64,000 bases of DNA from an uncultured Helicobacter sp. (lineage in GTDB: Bacteria > Campylobacterota > Campylobacteria > Campylobacterales > Helicobacteraceae), in assembly GCF_937906905.1 (NCBI RefSeq), contig NZ_CALERY010000011.1, positions 62,001 through 126,000 on the forward strand, read 5' to 3'. Numbering within the stretch: position 1 is the first letter of the stretch; every line of letters starts with the position of its first letter. The notes under the pieces were generated by a model, which worked only from the letters and a program-made list of their open reading frames with translations, made no database searches and was not told where the DNA came from. Position numbers and translations under genes: made by a program. Shown in pieces: positions 52,045 through 61,051 of the stretch.

Positions 52045-54846
52045 ATGCAGCAGCTTATCATTATCGATACTTTTGGGTTTTTTTTCCGTAGCTTTTACGC
52101 ACTCCCACCATTGCAAAACTCCCAAGGCTTTCCCACTGGGCTTTTGACAGGCTTTGCCAATCTCATCATGCGGCTATACAAAAGCAATCCGCACGACTAC
52201 ATTATTTTCGCGCTTGAAGGTGGTGGAGAGAGTGTGCGCAAACAGCTCTACCCCGACTACAAAGCCAACCGCCAAGAAACCCCTAAAGACTTGCTACTCC
52301 AGCTGCCCATAGCCATAGAGTGGATTGAGAAAATGGGCTTAGTGAAGCTTATGTATGAAGGCTATGAAGCCGATGATGCCATCGCCTCGCTGGCAAATTT
52401 TGCCAAAGCCAAGGGCTTAGAGACTCAAATCATCAGCCACGATAAAGATCTCTATCAGCTTATCGATGATTCCACCTACTTGCTTGACCCTATCAAACAA
52501 ACCCCAATCCACGAGCCAGAATGTATCGCGAAATTTGGCGTGCCGCCGCGGTTGTTTATCGACTATCAAAGTCTAGTAGGCGATAGTAGCGACAATGTGC
52601 CAGGAGTCAAAGGCATAGGCGCAAAAACCGCATGCAAGCTGCTGGAGCATTTTGGCAGTCTTGATGCGATGTATGCGCGCGAAAATGAGCTAGAATCCGT
52701 AGTCAGTAAGCGCCTAGCCCAACTCGTGCGTGAGCAAAAGGACATGGCGCTTGTGAGCAGAAAGCTTGTTACCCTAGAGAAAAATCTCCCTATCAACATC
52801 GAGCTTAAAAATCTCCGCATGCCCGAGAAAAACCCTCTGCTTGGGATTATCGATGAGCTTATCAGCTATGAATTTACCAAAATCGTGCAGCGACTCTCTG
52901 GCGAGCCCATGAATGTCAAGCTCTCGCGCAAAATCTCCAGCCCAGCGCCAGATCACGCACTAGATTCTAGCCTAGAATCCACTCCCCCAGAATCTAGCAA
53001 TACAAGCTTTAGATTCTGCGCACATACACTCTGGGATCTACCCTCTATCCAAGCTCTCCTAGCCCCCCTACCAAAAGACACTAAAATCGCCTATGACTGC
53101 GAGACAACAGGGCTTGATACTAGCAAAGCCGAGCTTGTGGGCTTTAGCTTCTGCTTTGATGGGTGCAACGCCTACTATGTCCCAGTCGCGCACTCCTATC
53201 TAGGCGCACCACAGCAGCTAGGGCTAGAGCAGGCTAAGCTCGCCCTGGAATTGCTATTTAGCTTCCCACTTATTGGGCATAATCTCAAATACGATCTCAA
53301 AATCGCTAAAAAGCTTGGCATAACGCCTAAACGCGAGATTTACGACTCCATGCTGCTAGCATGGCTACAAGATAGCATGAGCAAAGTGGGCTTAGATGAG
53401 CAGATGAAGCGGTGGTTTGGTCATGAGATGATTCCTTTTAGTAAAGCGCTTGGCGATGGAGAAGATTTCTCCCAAGTAGCTTGCGACATCGCTACCACCT
53501 ATGCCGCAGAAGACGCGGCTGCGAGCTTCGCGCTCTATCATAAACTCTGCAAACAACTAGAATCTAGTGGTCTATCGCATTTGCTTCATCTCGCAAACAC
53601 GCTAGAGTTTCCATTTATCCATGTGCTACTTGCTATGGAGGAGTGTGGGATACGCATTGATAGAGCGTATTTCGAGCAGCTCTCCAAGCGATTTAGCACC
53701 GAGCTCACACATATCGAGCAAGAGATTTTCACCCTCTGCGATGAAGTTTTCAACCTAAACTCCCCCAAACAGCTTGGCGCTATGCTCTTTGAAAAGCTTG
53801 GTCTAAAAGCCCAGCGACAAATTAAAGGCGGCTATAGCACAGATGAAAAAACTCTGCGCACACTCTATGACGCCCACCCTGTTATCCCAAAGATTTTAGA
53901 GTATCGTGAGATCTCAAAGCTTGAAAATACTTATGTAGAACCCATGCTAAAGCACAGCAACCAAGGCAGAATCCACACTTCATTTCTCCAAACCGGCACC
54001 GCCACAGGTCGCCTAAGCTCCAAAAATCCAAATCTCCAAAATATTCCCGTGCGAAGCGAGCAGGGCAAGCTTATCCGTGCTGGATTTCGCGCGCGCGAAG
54101 GCTATAGACTTCTCTCAATCGACTATTCGCAAATCGAGCTGCGATTGCTCGCGCATTTTTCTAAAGATTCTGCGCTGGTGGAAGCATTTTGTAAGGGGTT
54201 AGATATTCATCTACAAACTGCCAGAATCCTCTTTGGCGAGCAGCTCGCCAAAGAAAAGCGCCACATCGCCAAAAGCATTAACTTCGGTCTCATCTATGGC
54301 ATGGGCGCACGCAAGCTCTCCCAGACACTTGGGATTCCATTCAACGAGGCAAAGGCATATATCCAGAGCTATTTCGCCGCATTTCCATCAGTGAAAGATT
54401 TTCTAAAGTCCAAAGAAGAAGAGATTGCAAAGCAGGGCTACGCCCAGACACTGCTAGGACATCGGCGGTATTTTGACTTTAGCAATGCAAGCGAGTTTAT
54501 GCGCGCAAACTACCTGCGCGAGGGGGTAAATACGATATTTCAAGGCAGTGCGGCAGATCTTATCAAAATGGCTATGCTAAAAATCCATGCCCACATCGCC
54601 AATTCCCATGTCTCCATGCTGCTACAAGTGCATGATGAGCTAATTTTTGAGCTACCATGCGATGAGAGAGCAAATGCGCGAGAAAACACCCTTAGTGGTG
54701 TAGGTGAATCTGGACAGAGAAGCAGCAATAAAAGTGCGCAAGAGTGGGCGCAAGAAATCGCGCATATCATGGACACAATCTACACACTCGAAGTTCCGCT
54801 AGAGTCAAGCATCGCCCTAGGCGATACCTGGGCAGAGCTGAAGTAG
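52045..54846 (+). CDS. polA: DNA polymerase I
   Basis: 933 aa. 5'-3' exonuclease domain (1-290; YEGYEADDAIASLA, SHDKDLYQLI, VGDSSDNVPGVKGIGAKTA). The 3'-5' exonuclease-like domain (~340-520) keeps the first acidic motif YDCETTGLD. Polymerase domain: LSIDYSQIELRLLAH (motif A), KRHIAKSINFGLIYGMG (motif B) and LLQVHDELIFELP (motif C). Low-complexity insertions, DHALDSSLESTPPESS near 310 and a Ser/Asn/Glu stretch after motif C, are encoded by GATTCTAG-type words and lengthen it relative to the usual ~900 aa. Used in Okazaki-fragment processing and repair. Confidence 0.96.
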   Translation: MQQLIIIDTFGFFFRSFYALPPLQNSQGFPTGLLTGFANLIMRLYKSNPHDYIIFALEGGGESVRKQLYPDYKANRQETPKDLLLQLPIAIEWIEKMGLVKLMYEGYEADDAIASLANFAKAKGLETQIISHDKDLYQLIDDSTYLLDPIKQTPIHEPECIAKFGVPPRLFIDYQSLVGDSSDNVPGVKGIGAKTACKLLEHFGSLDAMYARENELESVVSKRLAQLVREQKDMALVSRKLVTLEKNLPINIELKNLRMPEKNPLLGIIDELISYEFTKIVQRLSGEPMNVKLSRKISSPAPDHALDSSLESTPPESSNTSFRFCAHTLWDLPSIQALLAPLPKDTKIAYDCETTGLDTSKAELVGFSFCFDGCNAYYVPVAHSYLGAPQQLGLEQAKLALELLFSFPLIGHNLKYDLKIAKKLGITPKREIYDSMLLAWLQDSMSKVGLDEQMKRWFGHEMIPFSKALGDGEDFSQVACDIATTYAAEDAAASFALYHKLCKQLESSGLSHLLHLANTLEFPFIHVLLAMEECGIRIDRAYFEQLSKRFSTELTHIEQEIFTLCDEVFNLNSPKQLGAMLFEKLGLKAQRQIKGGYSTDEKTLRTLYDAHPVIPKILEYREISKLENTYVEPMLKHSNQGRIHTSFLQTGTATGRLSSKNPNLQNIPVRSEQGKLIRAGFRAREGYRLLSIDYSQIELRLLAHFSKDSALVEAFCKGLDIHLQTARILFGEQLAKEKRHIAKSINFGLIYGMGARKLSQTLGIPFNEAKAYIQSYFAAFPSVKDFLKSKEEEIAKQGYAQTLLGHRRYFDFSNASEFMRANYLREGVNTIFQGSAADLIKMAMLKIHAHIANSHVSMLLQVHDELIFELPCDERANARENTLSGVGESGQRSSNKSAQEWAQEIAHIMDTIYTLEVPLESSIALGDTWAELK

Positions 54847-55008
54847 ATTCTCATATATCTCACGCCATAATCGTATCGGGTATTCCATGTGCCATTTGAC
54901 TAACATTTAGTGTTGGAATTGCCCATATCGCGTGTTTATAGCAAAATCTAATAGCTTATGGTAAAATCCGCCCGTGCCATGCCACAAATCTACTTCTAAA
55001 GGAACACA

Positions 55009-56017
55009 ATGAGTTTTTTGTCTAAACCACTGGCGCAAGCCGTGTATCAAGCCCTGCTCAATACACAGAGCAAAAATATCCGCAGAATTCTCTTGCACGC
55101 ACGCAATTTTTTGCTCCGCTTTTGCAATCCAATCATCACTGCAAAATTCAATGGATTTACGCTAACTATGCCTTTCGCTCATGCAATCTTTGTCATACAA
55201 AAACTCTATCCTCGCTATGACATGCGCTTGCATGGTATCGCAGAGTGTGTGCGCAATAAACATGGAAAGCTTGCGATGATCGATGTAGGTGCAAATATCG
55301 GTGATACCGCTGTTTTCACAAATATAGCTAATGCAGAGTATTTGCTCATTGAGGGTGAGAAAAGCTATGCCGATCTCATTCATACAAATCTTGCGCAAAA
55401 TTTTACTGCGCCTGTGCATTTTACCACCAGTGATGAGCTTGCTATGCCTAGCGAGCCAGCCAAAACGGGGGGGGGGGGGGACACATTTTCTCCTCTATAA
55501 TACTTTCATAGGCGAGAGTAGCAATAGCAACTATAGAGTAGATTTGCAAGATGGCAGCGGCAAGCTTACGCCACATGAGGAAGATAAGAGTGTGCAAAGT
55601 ATTCAAATCCGCACACTCGATAGCATCATTACAGAATCCAATTTCTCGCCAAATTTCATAAAAATCGATACAGATGGATTTGACTTCAAGGTCTTGCGCT
55701 CTGGGGCACAGAGCATTGCTAAATTTAAACCAACGCTGTATTTTGAGTGGAGCTATCAGCATTTGCATGACATTGGCGAATCAGCAACTTCGATATTTCC
55801 GCTTCTCGCGCAGTGGGGATATGAACAGCTACTGATATTTGATAATTTTGGCTCTCCGCTTTGTGTGCTTTCAAGCTTAGATTCTAAAAATCTTTCACTA
55901 CTTATGGACTACACGAGAGACTCCAAACAGATACATTACTTCGATGTGCTGGCATTTCATAGAGATAATGATGATTGCTTGCAAGCCTATCTAGCACAAT
56001 ATAAGCCCGCTTCCTAG
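55009..56017 (+). CDS. FkbM-family methyltransferase, phase-variable, out of frame as sequenced
   Basis: ATG at 55009 with AAAGGA upstream opens 163 codons ending at 55500, past a 14-G tract. The remainder lies in the next frame to 56017. Removing one G gives 335 aa with no other stop (junction KTGGGGTHFLLYNTF). Motif I is LAMIDVGANIGDTAVFTNI in the first part. The FkbM core SIQIRTLDSIITESNFSPNF and FIKIDTDGFDFKVLRSGAQSI is in the second. Such enzymes O-methylate sugars on surface glycans. It lies between polA and pdxJ, away from the main island, with a bidirectional terminator after it. Confidence 0.82.
55467..55480 (+). repeat. G14 tract in FkbM gene (OFF state)
   Basis: Fourteen G; thirteen (or ten, sixteen) restore the full frame. 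Confidence 0.9.
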
Positions 56018-56027
56018 GACAGAGCCA

Positions 56028-56063
56028 CAAAAGCCTAGAATCTACTTAGATTTTGGGCTTTTG
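56028..56063. terminator. Bidirectional terminator between FkbM gene and pdxJ
   Basis: A 17-base stem (56028-56044 with 56047-56063) that is fully paired if two G-U pairs are allowed. It starts CAAAAGCC and ends GGCTTTTG, giving T-rich and A-rich flanks on both strands. It lies between two convergent genes, 11 bases after one stop and 32 from the other. Confidence 0.7.
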
Positions 56064-56094
56064 GCGGCAACTACAAACCCTACAAGCAAGCCGC

Positions 56095-56925
56095 TTATAG
56101 TGCGCTTGCAATCGCTTCTTGCATGTCTTTTATCGCTTGATAGAGTCCTACCATAAGCGCGCGCGCGATGATACTATGCCCGATATTCAGCTCTTGTAGG
56201 TGTGGGAGCTTGACGATTGGCGCGATGTTTTCGTAGTTTAGCCCATGCCCAGCAAACACCAAAAGCCCTAGCGTATGAGCATAGCTTGCTGCGCACTCTA
56301 GCGCGTTTATCTCGCGCGCGAGCCGCTCTTTTAGCTCTCTTGCTAGATCTGCCCTAGCCTGCGCGGATTTGGGCGCGAAATCTCGCATACTCTCCCTAGC
56401 ATTATGACTATGTGGCAAGCAGGAGTGCAGCATATCGTAGCAGTGTGCGAACGCGCCGGTATGCAGCTCCACGCCAGATACTCCAAGCTCCTGCGCACGC
56501 ACGATAGACTCCCGATCTGGCTCGATAAACACCGCCACAGGGATACCCGCCTCCCTAAATCGCGCAATCGCAGAATCCACCTGCGGAGCGTGCATGTTTA
56601 GCCCACCCTCTGTGGTGATCTCCTCGCGCTTCTCCGGCACAAGCGTAACTTTATGCACTCCCAAATCGCATAAAATCTCCACCACGCCTCCAGCACTCAA
56701 ATCGCACGCGCACTCGACATTCACAGGTAGTGGCGAGTGTGTAAGAATCCTCCGCACATCATCATCATGGATATGGCGGCGATCCTCGCGTAGGTGGATA
56801 GTGATCTGCTGGACCTGGGCATTTTTGGCGATAAACACTGCTTCAAGCGGATCTGGCTGGTGTATCCTGCGAGCTTGACGGAGTGTGGCGATATGATCGA
56901 TATTTAGTCCAAGTGCGATTTTCAT
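56095..56925 (-). CDS. pdxJ: Pyridoxine 5'-phosphate synthase
   Basis: 276 aa from the ATG at 56925 (AAGGA upstream); the frame runs to 57003 without start support. TIM-barrel enzyme of the DXP-dependent vitamin B6 pathway. LGLNIDHIATLRQARR (conserved start with catalytic His), ITIHLREDRRHIHDDDV, NVECACDLS-type strand, VTLVPEKREEITTEGGL, GVELHTGAFA and LLVFAGHGLNYENI are all family blocks. Its start overlaps the upstream thioredoxin-like stop by 4 bases. pdxA, often its partner, is not adjacent. Confidence 0.95.
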   Translation of the reverse strand: MKIALGLNIDHIATLRQARRIHQPDPLEAVFIAKNAQVQQITIHLREDRRHIHDDDVRRILTHSPLPVNVECACDLSAGGVVEILCDLGVHKVTLVPEKREEITTEGGLNMHAPQVDSAIARFREAGIPVAVFIEPDRESIVRAQELGVSGVELHTGAFAHCYDMLHSCLPHSHNARESMRDFAPKSAQARADLARELKERLAREINALECAASYAHTLGLLVFAGHGLNYENIAPIVKLPHLQELNIGHSIIARALMVGLYQAIKDMQEAIASAL

Positions 56926-57641
56926 GGCTGTCCTTGTGTAGAGATAGACGAAGTAGGCGCATACATAGCGCGGGAGAAAGCAAGTAGGCGGGATTTTATC
57001 CACTGGGATTTAGCTTCTTTGGTAGGGAGATCTAGTGGGAGAGCCTGCAAAAGCTCCAGTAGATACGCAAGCTCACGCGCGCTCAATACACCTTGATGAG
57101 TAAAAATAGGCGAGAGATCATCATCAAACGCCACAAGCGTAGGCGTAGCGATGACCCCAAGCTCCTGACGCAATGCTTTGATAGAAACAGGCGCAGGAGA
57201 GAGCGGAAGCAAAATCGGGGATTTCTCATAGATATCAAGACTATGAAAGGAAAATCCAGATTCTAGTGCTGGGGCGACTTGGGCGAGATTGGATTCTAGT
57301 GTATGGCAGGGTTTGCAGGACTTGGAGCTAAAGAGTAAGAGAAGCTTTTTTGCTGATGTGTGAGCGGGCGCATTGGTAGATTCTAGCGCGCTGGAGTGTG
57401 AGACAGCTCGTATAGAATCCACAGAATCTGCAAAGCCCTTTGTGGAATCTAGCCTAGATTCTGGCTTGGCAGCTGGCGCAAAATCCCTGCTCACTTGCCT
57501 ATACTTCCCCTCAAGTGTCTCTACACGCTCCTGTGCATGCGCCACTCCCATAAGCAAGCCCCAGCTCCCCGCCAAAATCCACGCGCCTACCACAGCACAC
57601 CTTTGCCACACCCTTTTGCTACGCCACAGCGATCTAGCCAT
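56922..57641 (-). CDS. Periplasmic thioredoxin-like protein
   Basis: 239 aa from the ATG at 57641 (AGGA eight bases upstream), 10 bases after the SCO stop; the earlier ATG at 57713 has no ribosome site. Signal peptide RCAVVGAWILAGSWGLLMGVAHA. The thioredoxin fold has the active site SSKSCKPCHTLE (C-KP-C) and the cis-Pro strand GVIATPTLVAFDDD. A Ser-rich stretch with GATTCT words precedes the domain. The family is SoxW/thioredoxin_2-like. With SCO and PCuAC upstream, a role in keeping copper-ligand cysteines reduced is likely. Confidence 0.8.
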   Translation of the reverse strand: MARSLWRSKRVWQRCAVVGAWILAGSWGLLMGVAHAQERVETLEGKYRQVSRDFAPAAKPESRLDSTKGFADSVDSIRAVSHSSALESTNAPAHTSAKKLLLLFSSKSCKPCHTLESNLAQVAPALESGFSFHSLDIYEKSPILLPLSPAPVSIKALRQELGVIATPTLVAFDDDLSPIFTHQGVLSARELAYLLELLQALPLDLPTKEAKSQWIKSRLLAFSRAMYAPTSSISTQGQP

Positions 57642-57651
57642 TGGCACAATC

Positions 57652-58206
57652 CTAATGATTGGCGAAAAAGTCAGCAAGACTTTCTTTGATTGTCGCAAGA
57701 TTGCTGATTTCATTGGTTAGGAAGCCTTGCTTGTCAAACAAATAGAGCGAAGAGCTATGCGAGATACTATAGCCTAGCTTGGAGTTTTGCAGTGGGACTA
57801 TCTCTCGCTTCACACCATAGCGGTCAAGCACCGCTTGTAGCGTATGCTCACCAAGCCGCAGACCATAGGCGTTTGCATAAAAATGCTTCGCATAAGAATC
57901 CAGCGCCTTGATCTTATCGCGCTTGGGATCAAGCGTGATAAATAGCACCACCACATCGCTAAGATCGCTCCCCTGGGCTTTAAGCTCATCGAGAGCTTCT
58001 TGCAGCATGCCAAGCGTAGCAGGGCAAACATCGGGGCAAGACATGTAGCCAAAATATACGATTTTGTATTTGCCATCAAATGTATGTAGCGAAGCTTCGC
58101 CTTGTATCGTTTGTGCTTTAAAGTCGTAGGATTTGTATTTTTGCACACTCCATATACCAAGCCCCGCTAAAAATACCAAAACAACAAAACCAAAGAAAAA
58201 TCGCAT
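57652..58206 (-). CDS. SCO1/SenC/PrrC family copper-delivery protein
   Basis: 184 aa, anchored by an N-terminal helix (RFFFGFVVLVFLAGLGIW). Copper ligands Cys57 and Cys61 (YMSCPDVCPATL) and His150 (GYSISHSSSLYLFD) are all present; TLDPKRDKI is the conserved strand. SCO proteins load the CuA or CuB site of haem-copper oxidases; Helicobacter uses a cbb3-type oxidase, so CuB is the likely target. First member of a tight pair with the thioredoxin-like gene. Confidence 0.92.
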   Translation of the reverse strand: MRFFFGFVVLVFLAGLGIWSVQKYKSYDFKAQTIQGEASLHTFDGKYKIVYFGYMSCPDVCPATLGMLQEALDELKAQGSDLSDVVVLFITLDPKRDKIKALDSYAKHFYANAYGLRLGEHTLQAVLDRYGVKREIVPLQNSKLGYSISHSSSLYLFDKQGFLTNEISNLATIKESLADFFANH

Positions 58207-58322
58207 GTCCTTAACCCCCTAATTTAGCATTTGCCTAAACCACCAACCCCGCGCTAGCAAGCACTCCTACACAAGCGCACAGCCCAGAATCCAAACACCA
58301 CAAAGCTCCATTCCCTGCTACT

Positions 58323-58898
58323 CTAATACACAAGCTTTACTCTTTTGCGTTTAGCATCAAAATCCACAGCCGCGCTACCATGACTAGTTTCAAGCTCCAT
58401 GCGGTATTGCATGACCTCCTCTGTGCAGCTAGCTAGGATCGCGCGCCCCTCATACAGCTTATCATCGACCTTATGAAACTGCACCACCACCTCGCCCATA
58501 TCCATATTCAGCCCGAAAATCACTGCTCGCAGCTGCGAGAAGTCCTCGCCCTGCACACGAAAAACGACTGATTCTAATGAAGCGATATCACTAGGGATCG
58601 CTTGGATACTTGCAGAAATCTGTTTATTAGATTCTGGGCTTGATTCTTGCTGGACAAATGTCAATGGGCAAGAGCCGAAATTAAGCATACACAGCCGAGC
58701 TTTGAGCTGTGGCTCATCATCGCCGCGCCCCTGCACACTTTGTGCAAGTTTGGACTGGGGTTTTAGAGCTTTAGATTGCGATTGCAGCATATAGAGCGAG
58801 CCCCTGCCCCATGTAAAATACATCACCAAAGCACACAAACCTAAGACTGATAAGGTGATCAACCCCTTTTTGGTGAGATGTTTATGCTTGCGTGCCAT
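58323..58898 (-). CDS. Membrane-anchored periplasmic protein in copper cluster
   Basis: 191 aa. One N-terminal helix (LITLSVLGLCALVMYFTWG), then a beta-rich domain. Cys pair in ARLCMLNFGSCPL; GLNMDMGEVVVQFHK has a Met-His set that could bind copper; a further Cys in LASCTEEVMQYRMELE. The MDMG...RMEL arrangement resembles FixH/YtkA-like or CtaG-type periplasmic domains, but I cannot name the family firmly. It lies 27 bases after the PCuAC gene, so same operon. Confidence 0.6.
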   Translation of the reverse strand: MARKHKHLTKKGLITLSVLGLCALVMYFTWGRGSLYMLQSQSKALKPQSKLAQSVQGRGDDEPQLKARLCMLNFGSCPLTFVQQESSPESNKQISASIQAIPSDIASLESVVFRVQGEDFSQLRAVIFGLNMDMGEVVVQFHKVDDKLYEGRAILASCTEEVMQYRMELETSHGSAAVDFDAKRKRVKLVY

Positions 58899-58925
58899 GA
58901 CTAGTTAGATTCTCTAAGTTAGATT

Positions 58926-59471
58926 CTAGTGGGCATGTGTTTCTGGGTGGTGAGCCTCTGGGTGATGGACGCTCGTGCGTGCTTTCACGGGCACTTCAAG
59001 CACCGCTGAAGAATCATCATCGAAATAAAGCTTTAGCGAGATTGTTTGTCCTGCTTTTAAATGGGATTTAAGATCGATTAGCATAATGTGCAATCCGCCG
59101 GGTGCTAGCTCTATGGTGCTATCAGCAGGGATTTCGATTCGCTCGACTTGCTGCATGACTTTAGCGCCATCTTTTTCACTAGTCTCGTGTAGCTCCGCGG
59201 TGCCTTTGTTTTTGCCTAGGATTTCGACTTTCACAAGCGCGACAGGTTTATCGGTGTGGTTGGTGATTTTGCCAAATGCGGCACTAAGCTTTTTATCCGC
59301 GATTGTGGCAAAGGCGTAGAAATCTTTGGGGTGGATTTGAGGCATATCGGCTTTTGCCAAGCTTTGAGTGGTGCTAGATTCTGGGGTTTTTGTATCTTGC
59401 GCATAGCTTGTGCTAAGCCCTAGTAGCGCGATAAGTCCTGCACCAGCGCAAATGTGGAGCATATTTTTCAT
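58926..59471 (-). CDS. PCuAC-type periplasmic copper(I) chaperone
   Basis: 181 aa. Signal peptide MKNMLHICAGAGLIALLGLS with cleavage after SYA. The copper-binding set is His95, Met106, His128 and Met130, spaced exactly H-x10-M-x21-H-x-M as in the family (ELHETSEKDG, KVMQQVE, GGLHIMLIDL). A His-rich C-terminus (HHPEAHHPETHAH) may add metal capacity. It passes copper to SCO or directly to the oxidase. First gene of the copper cluster; AAAGGAT precedes the ATG. Confidence 0.93.
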   Translation of the reverse strand: MKNMLHICAGAGLIALLGLSTSYAQDTKTPESSTTQSLAKADMPQIHPKDFYAFATIADKKLSAAFGKITNHTDKPVALVKVEILGKNKGTAELHETSEKDGAKVMQQVERIEIPADSTIELAPGGLHIMLIDLKSHLKAGQTISLKLYFDDDSSAVLEVPVKARTSVHHPEAHHPETHAH

Positions 59472-59621
59472 GGGACAATCCTTTTTGTGAGTTGGAATCT
59501 ATGGTATAAAAAAGCCAATTAAAAATCAAGAACCAAACCTCACCTAAGCCAAATCATGCTAGAATCCGCGCCATACATGCGACAAGCTTCAATCCTAAAT
59601 GAAATCCTACAAGGAGCATAT

Positions 59622-61034
59622 ATGCCAGAGATTGTTACCCGCTTCGCGCCCTCCCCGACGGGCTATTTACATATCGGGGGATTGCGCACGGCGTTATTTA
59701 ACTACCTGCACGCACGCAAGCACGGCGGCAAATTCCTACTGCGGATTGAGGACACCGATCTTGCTAGAAACTCCCAAGACGCCGCCCAAGCGATCATTGA
59801 GTCTTTCAAATGGGTGGGGCTAGAATGTGATGGCGAAGTTATCTACCAAAGTGAGCGTTTCCCCCTGTATGCCAGCTATGCTAAAAAGCTTGTAGAAGAG
59901 GGCAAGGCGTATTACTGCTATATGAGCAAAGATGAGCTAGAAGCCCTGCGAGAATCCCAACGCACACAAGGCATAACACCGCGCTATGATAATCGCTACC
60001 GCGACTTTAGCGGCACACCCCCAAGCGATGTAGAGCCTGTAATCCGCATAAAAGCCCCACTTGAAGGCGAAATCGCCTTTGATGATGGCGTCAAAGGCAG
60101 AATCTGCGTGCAAGCAAAGGAGCTTGATGACTTTATCATTTTGCGATCAGATGGCAGCCCCACTTATAACTTTGTCGTAGCTATTGATGATGCGCTAATG
60201 GGCGTAACAGATGTAATCCGCGGCGATGATCACACAAGCAACACGCCAAAGCAGATTCTCATCTACCAAGCACTAGGCTTTGCAATCCCTAAGTTTTATC
60301 ATATCCCTATGATTTTAAACCCAGAGGGCAAGAAGCTTAGTAAGCGCGATGGCGCGATGGGCGTTATGGACTATAAGCTTATGGGCTATTTGCCAGAAGC
60401 ACTGCTAAATTTCCTTGTGCGACTTGGCTGGAGCTATGAAGATAAGGAGATTTTCTCCCTCCAAGAAATGCGCGAGCTCTTTGATGCTAAAGACATCAAC
60501 TCTTCTGCAAGCCGCTACAATCAAGAAAAATTTTTGTGGCTTAATCAGCACTATATCAAAGCCTGCGATGATACTAGGCTAGAAGCCTTGCTAGGCGAGT
60601 TTGGTATAAATCTTAGCACCCTCCAAGCAGAGCGCAAAAGCCTACTTTTCTCCGTGCTAAAAGATAGGAGCAAGACCCTGCTAGAGTTCGCCGCACAGAT
60701 TAAAGACCTCCAATCCCAGCTAGAATCTTATGATGAGAAAATGCTCTCTAAGCTTGATCCAGCAGCCAAAACACTGCTAGGAGAGCTAGCGCTAGATTCT
60801 GGGTTTGCAGAGAGATTTCATACGCCAAGTGCGAGTAAAGCAGCGCAAGCCCTAGAATCCTATCTGCATGAGTTCGCAGAAGCTAAGGGCATAAAAATCG
60901 GCAAGCTTATGCCAGCCCTGCGCCTAGCCCTGCTTGGCAAGCCCGGTGGCATAGGTGTGTGTGAAGCGCTTGTCATCATAGGCGAAAGTGAGAGCATAAA
61001 GCGCCTCAATGCACTTAGCACATATACATCTTAA
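59622..61034 (+). CDS. gltX: Glutamyl-tRNA synthetase (GltX1 type)
   Basis: 470 aa from the ATG at 59622 (AAGGAG six bases upstream); the frame is open from 59556. Class I synthetase: RFAPSPTGYLHIGGLRTALF (HIGH-like), KKLSKRDGAMGV (KMSKS-like), YYCYMSKDELEALRESQR, RYDNRYRDF. The opening and these blocks match the discriminating GltX1 of Helicobacter rather than GltX2, which charges tRNA-Gln. First gene of an operon with yebC, pheA and a DUF2156 gene (gaps of 17, 28 and 26 bases). Confidence 0.95.
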   Translation: MPEIVTRFAPSPTGYLHIGGLRTALFNYLHARKHGGKFLLRIEDTDLARNSQDAAQAIIESFKWVGLECDGEVIYQSERFPLYASYAKKLVEEGKAYYCYMSKDELEALRESQRTQGITPRYDNRYRDFSGTPPSDVEPVIRIKAPLEGEIAFDDGVKGRICVQAKELDDFIILRSDGSPTYNFVVAIDDALMGVTDVIRGDDHTSNTPKQILIYQALGFAIPKFYHIPMILNPEGKKLSKRDGAMGVMDYKLMGYLPEALLNFLVRLGWSYEDKEIFSLQEMRELFDAKDINSSASRYNQEKFLWLNQHYIKACDDTRLEALLGEFGINLSTLQAERKSLLFSVLKDRSKTLLEFAAQIKDLQSQLESYDEKMLSKLDPAAKTLLGELALDSGFAERFHTPSASKAAQALESYLHEFAEAKGIKIGKLMPALRLALLGKPGGIGVCEALVIIGESESIKRLNALSTYTS

Positions 61035-61051
61035 TACACGAAAGGAATACC

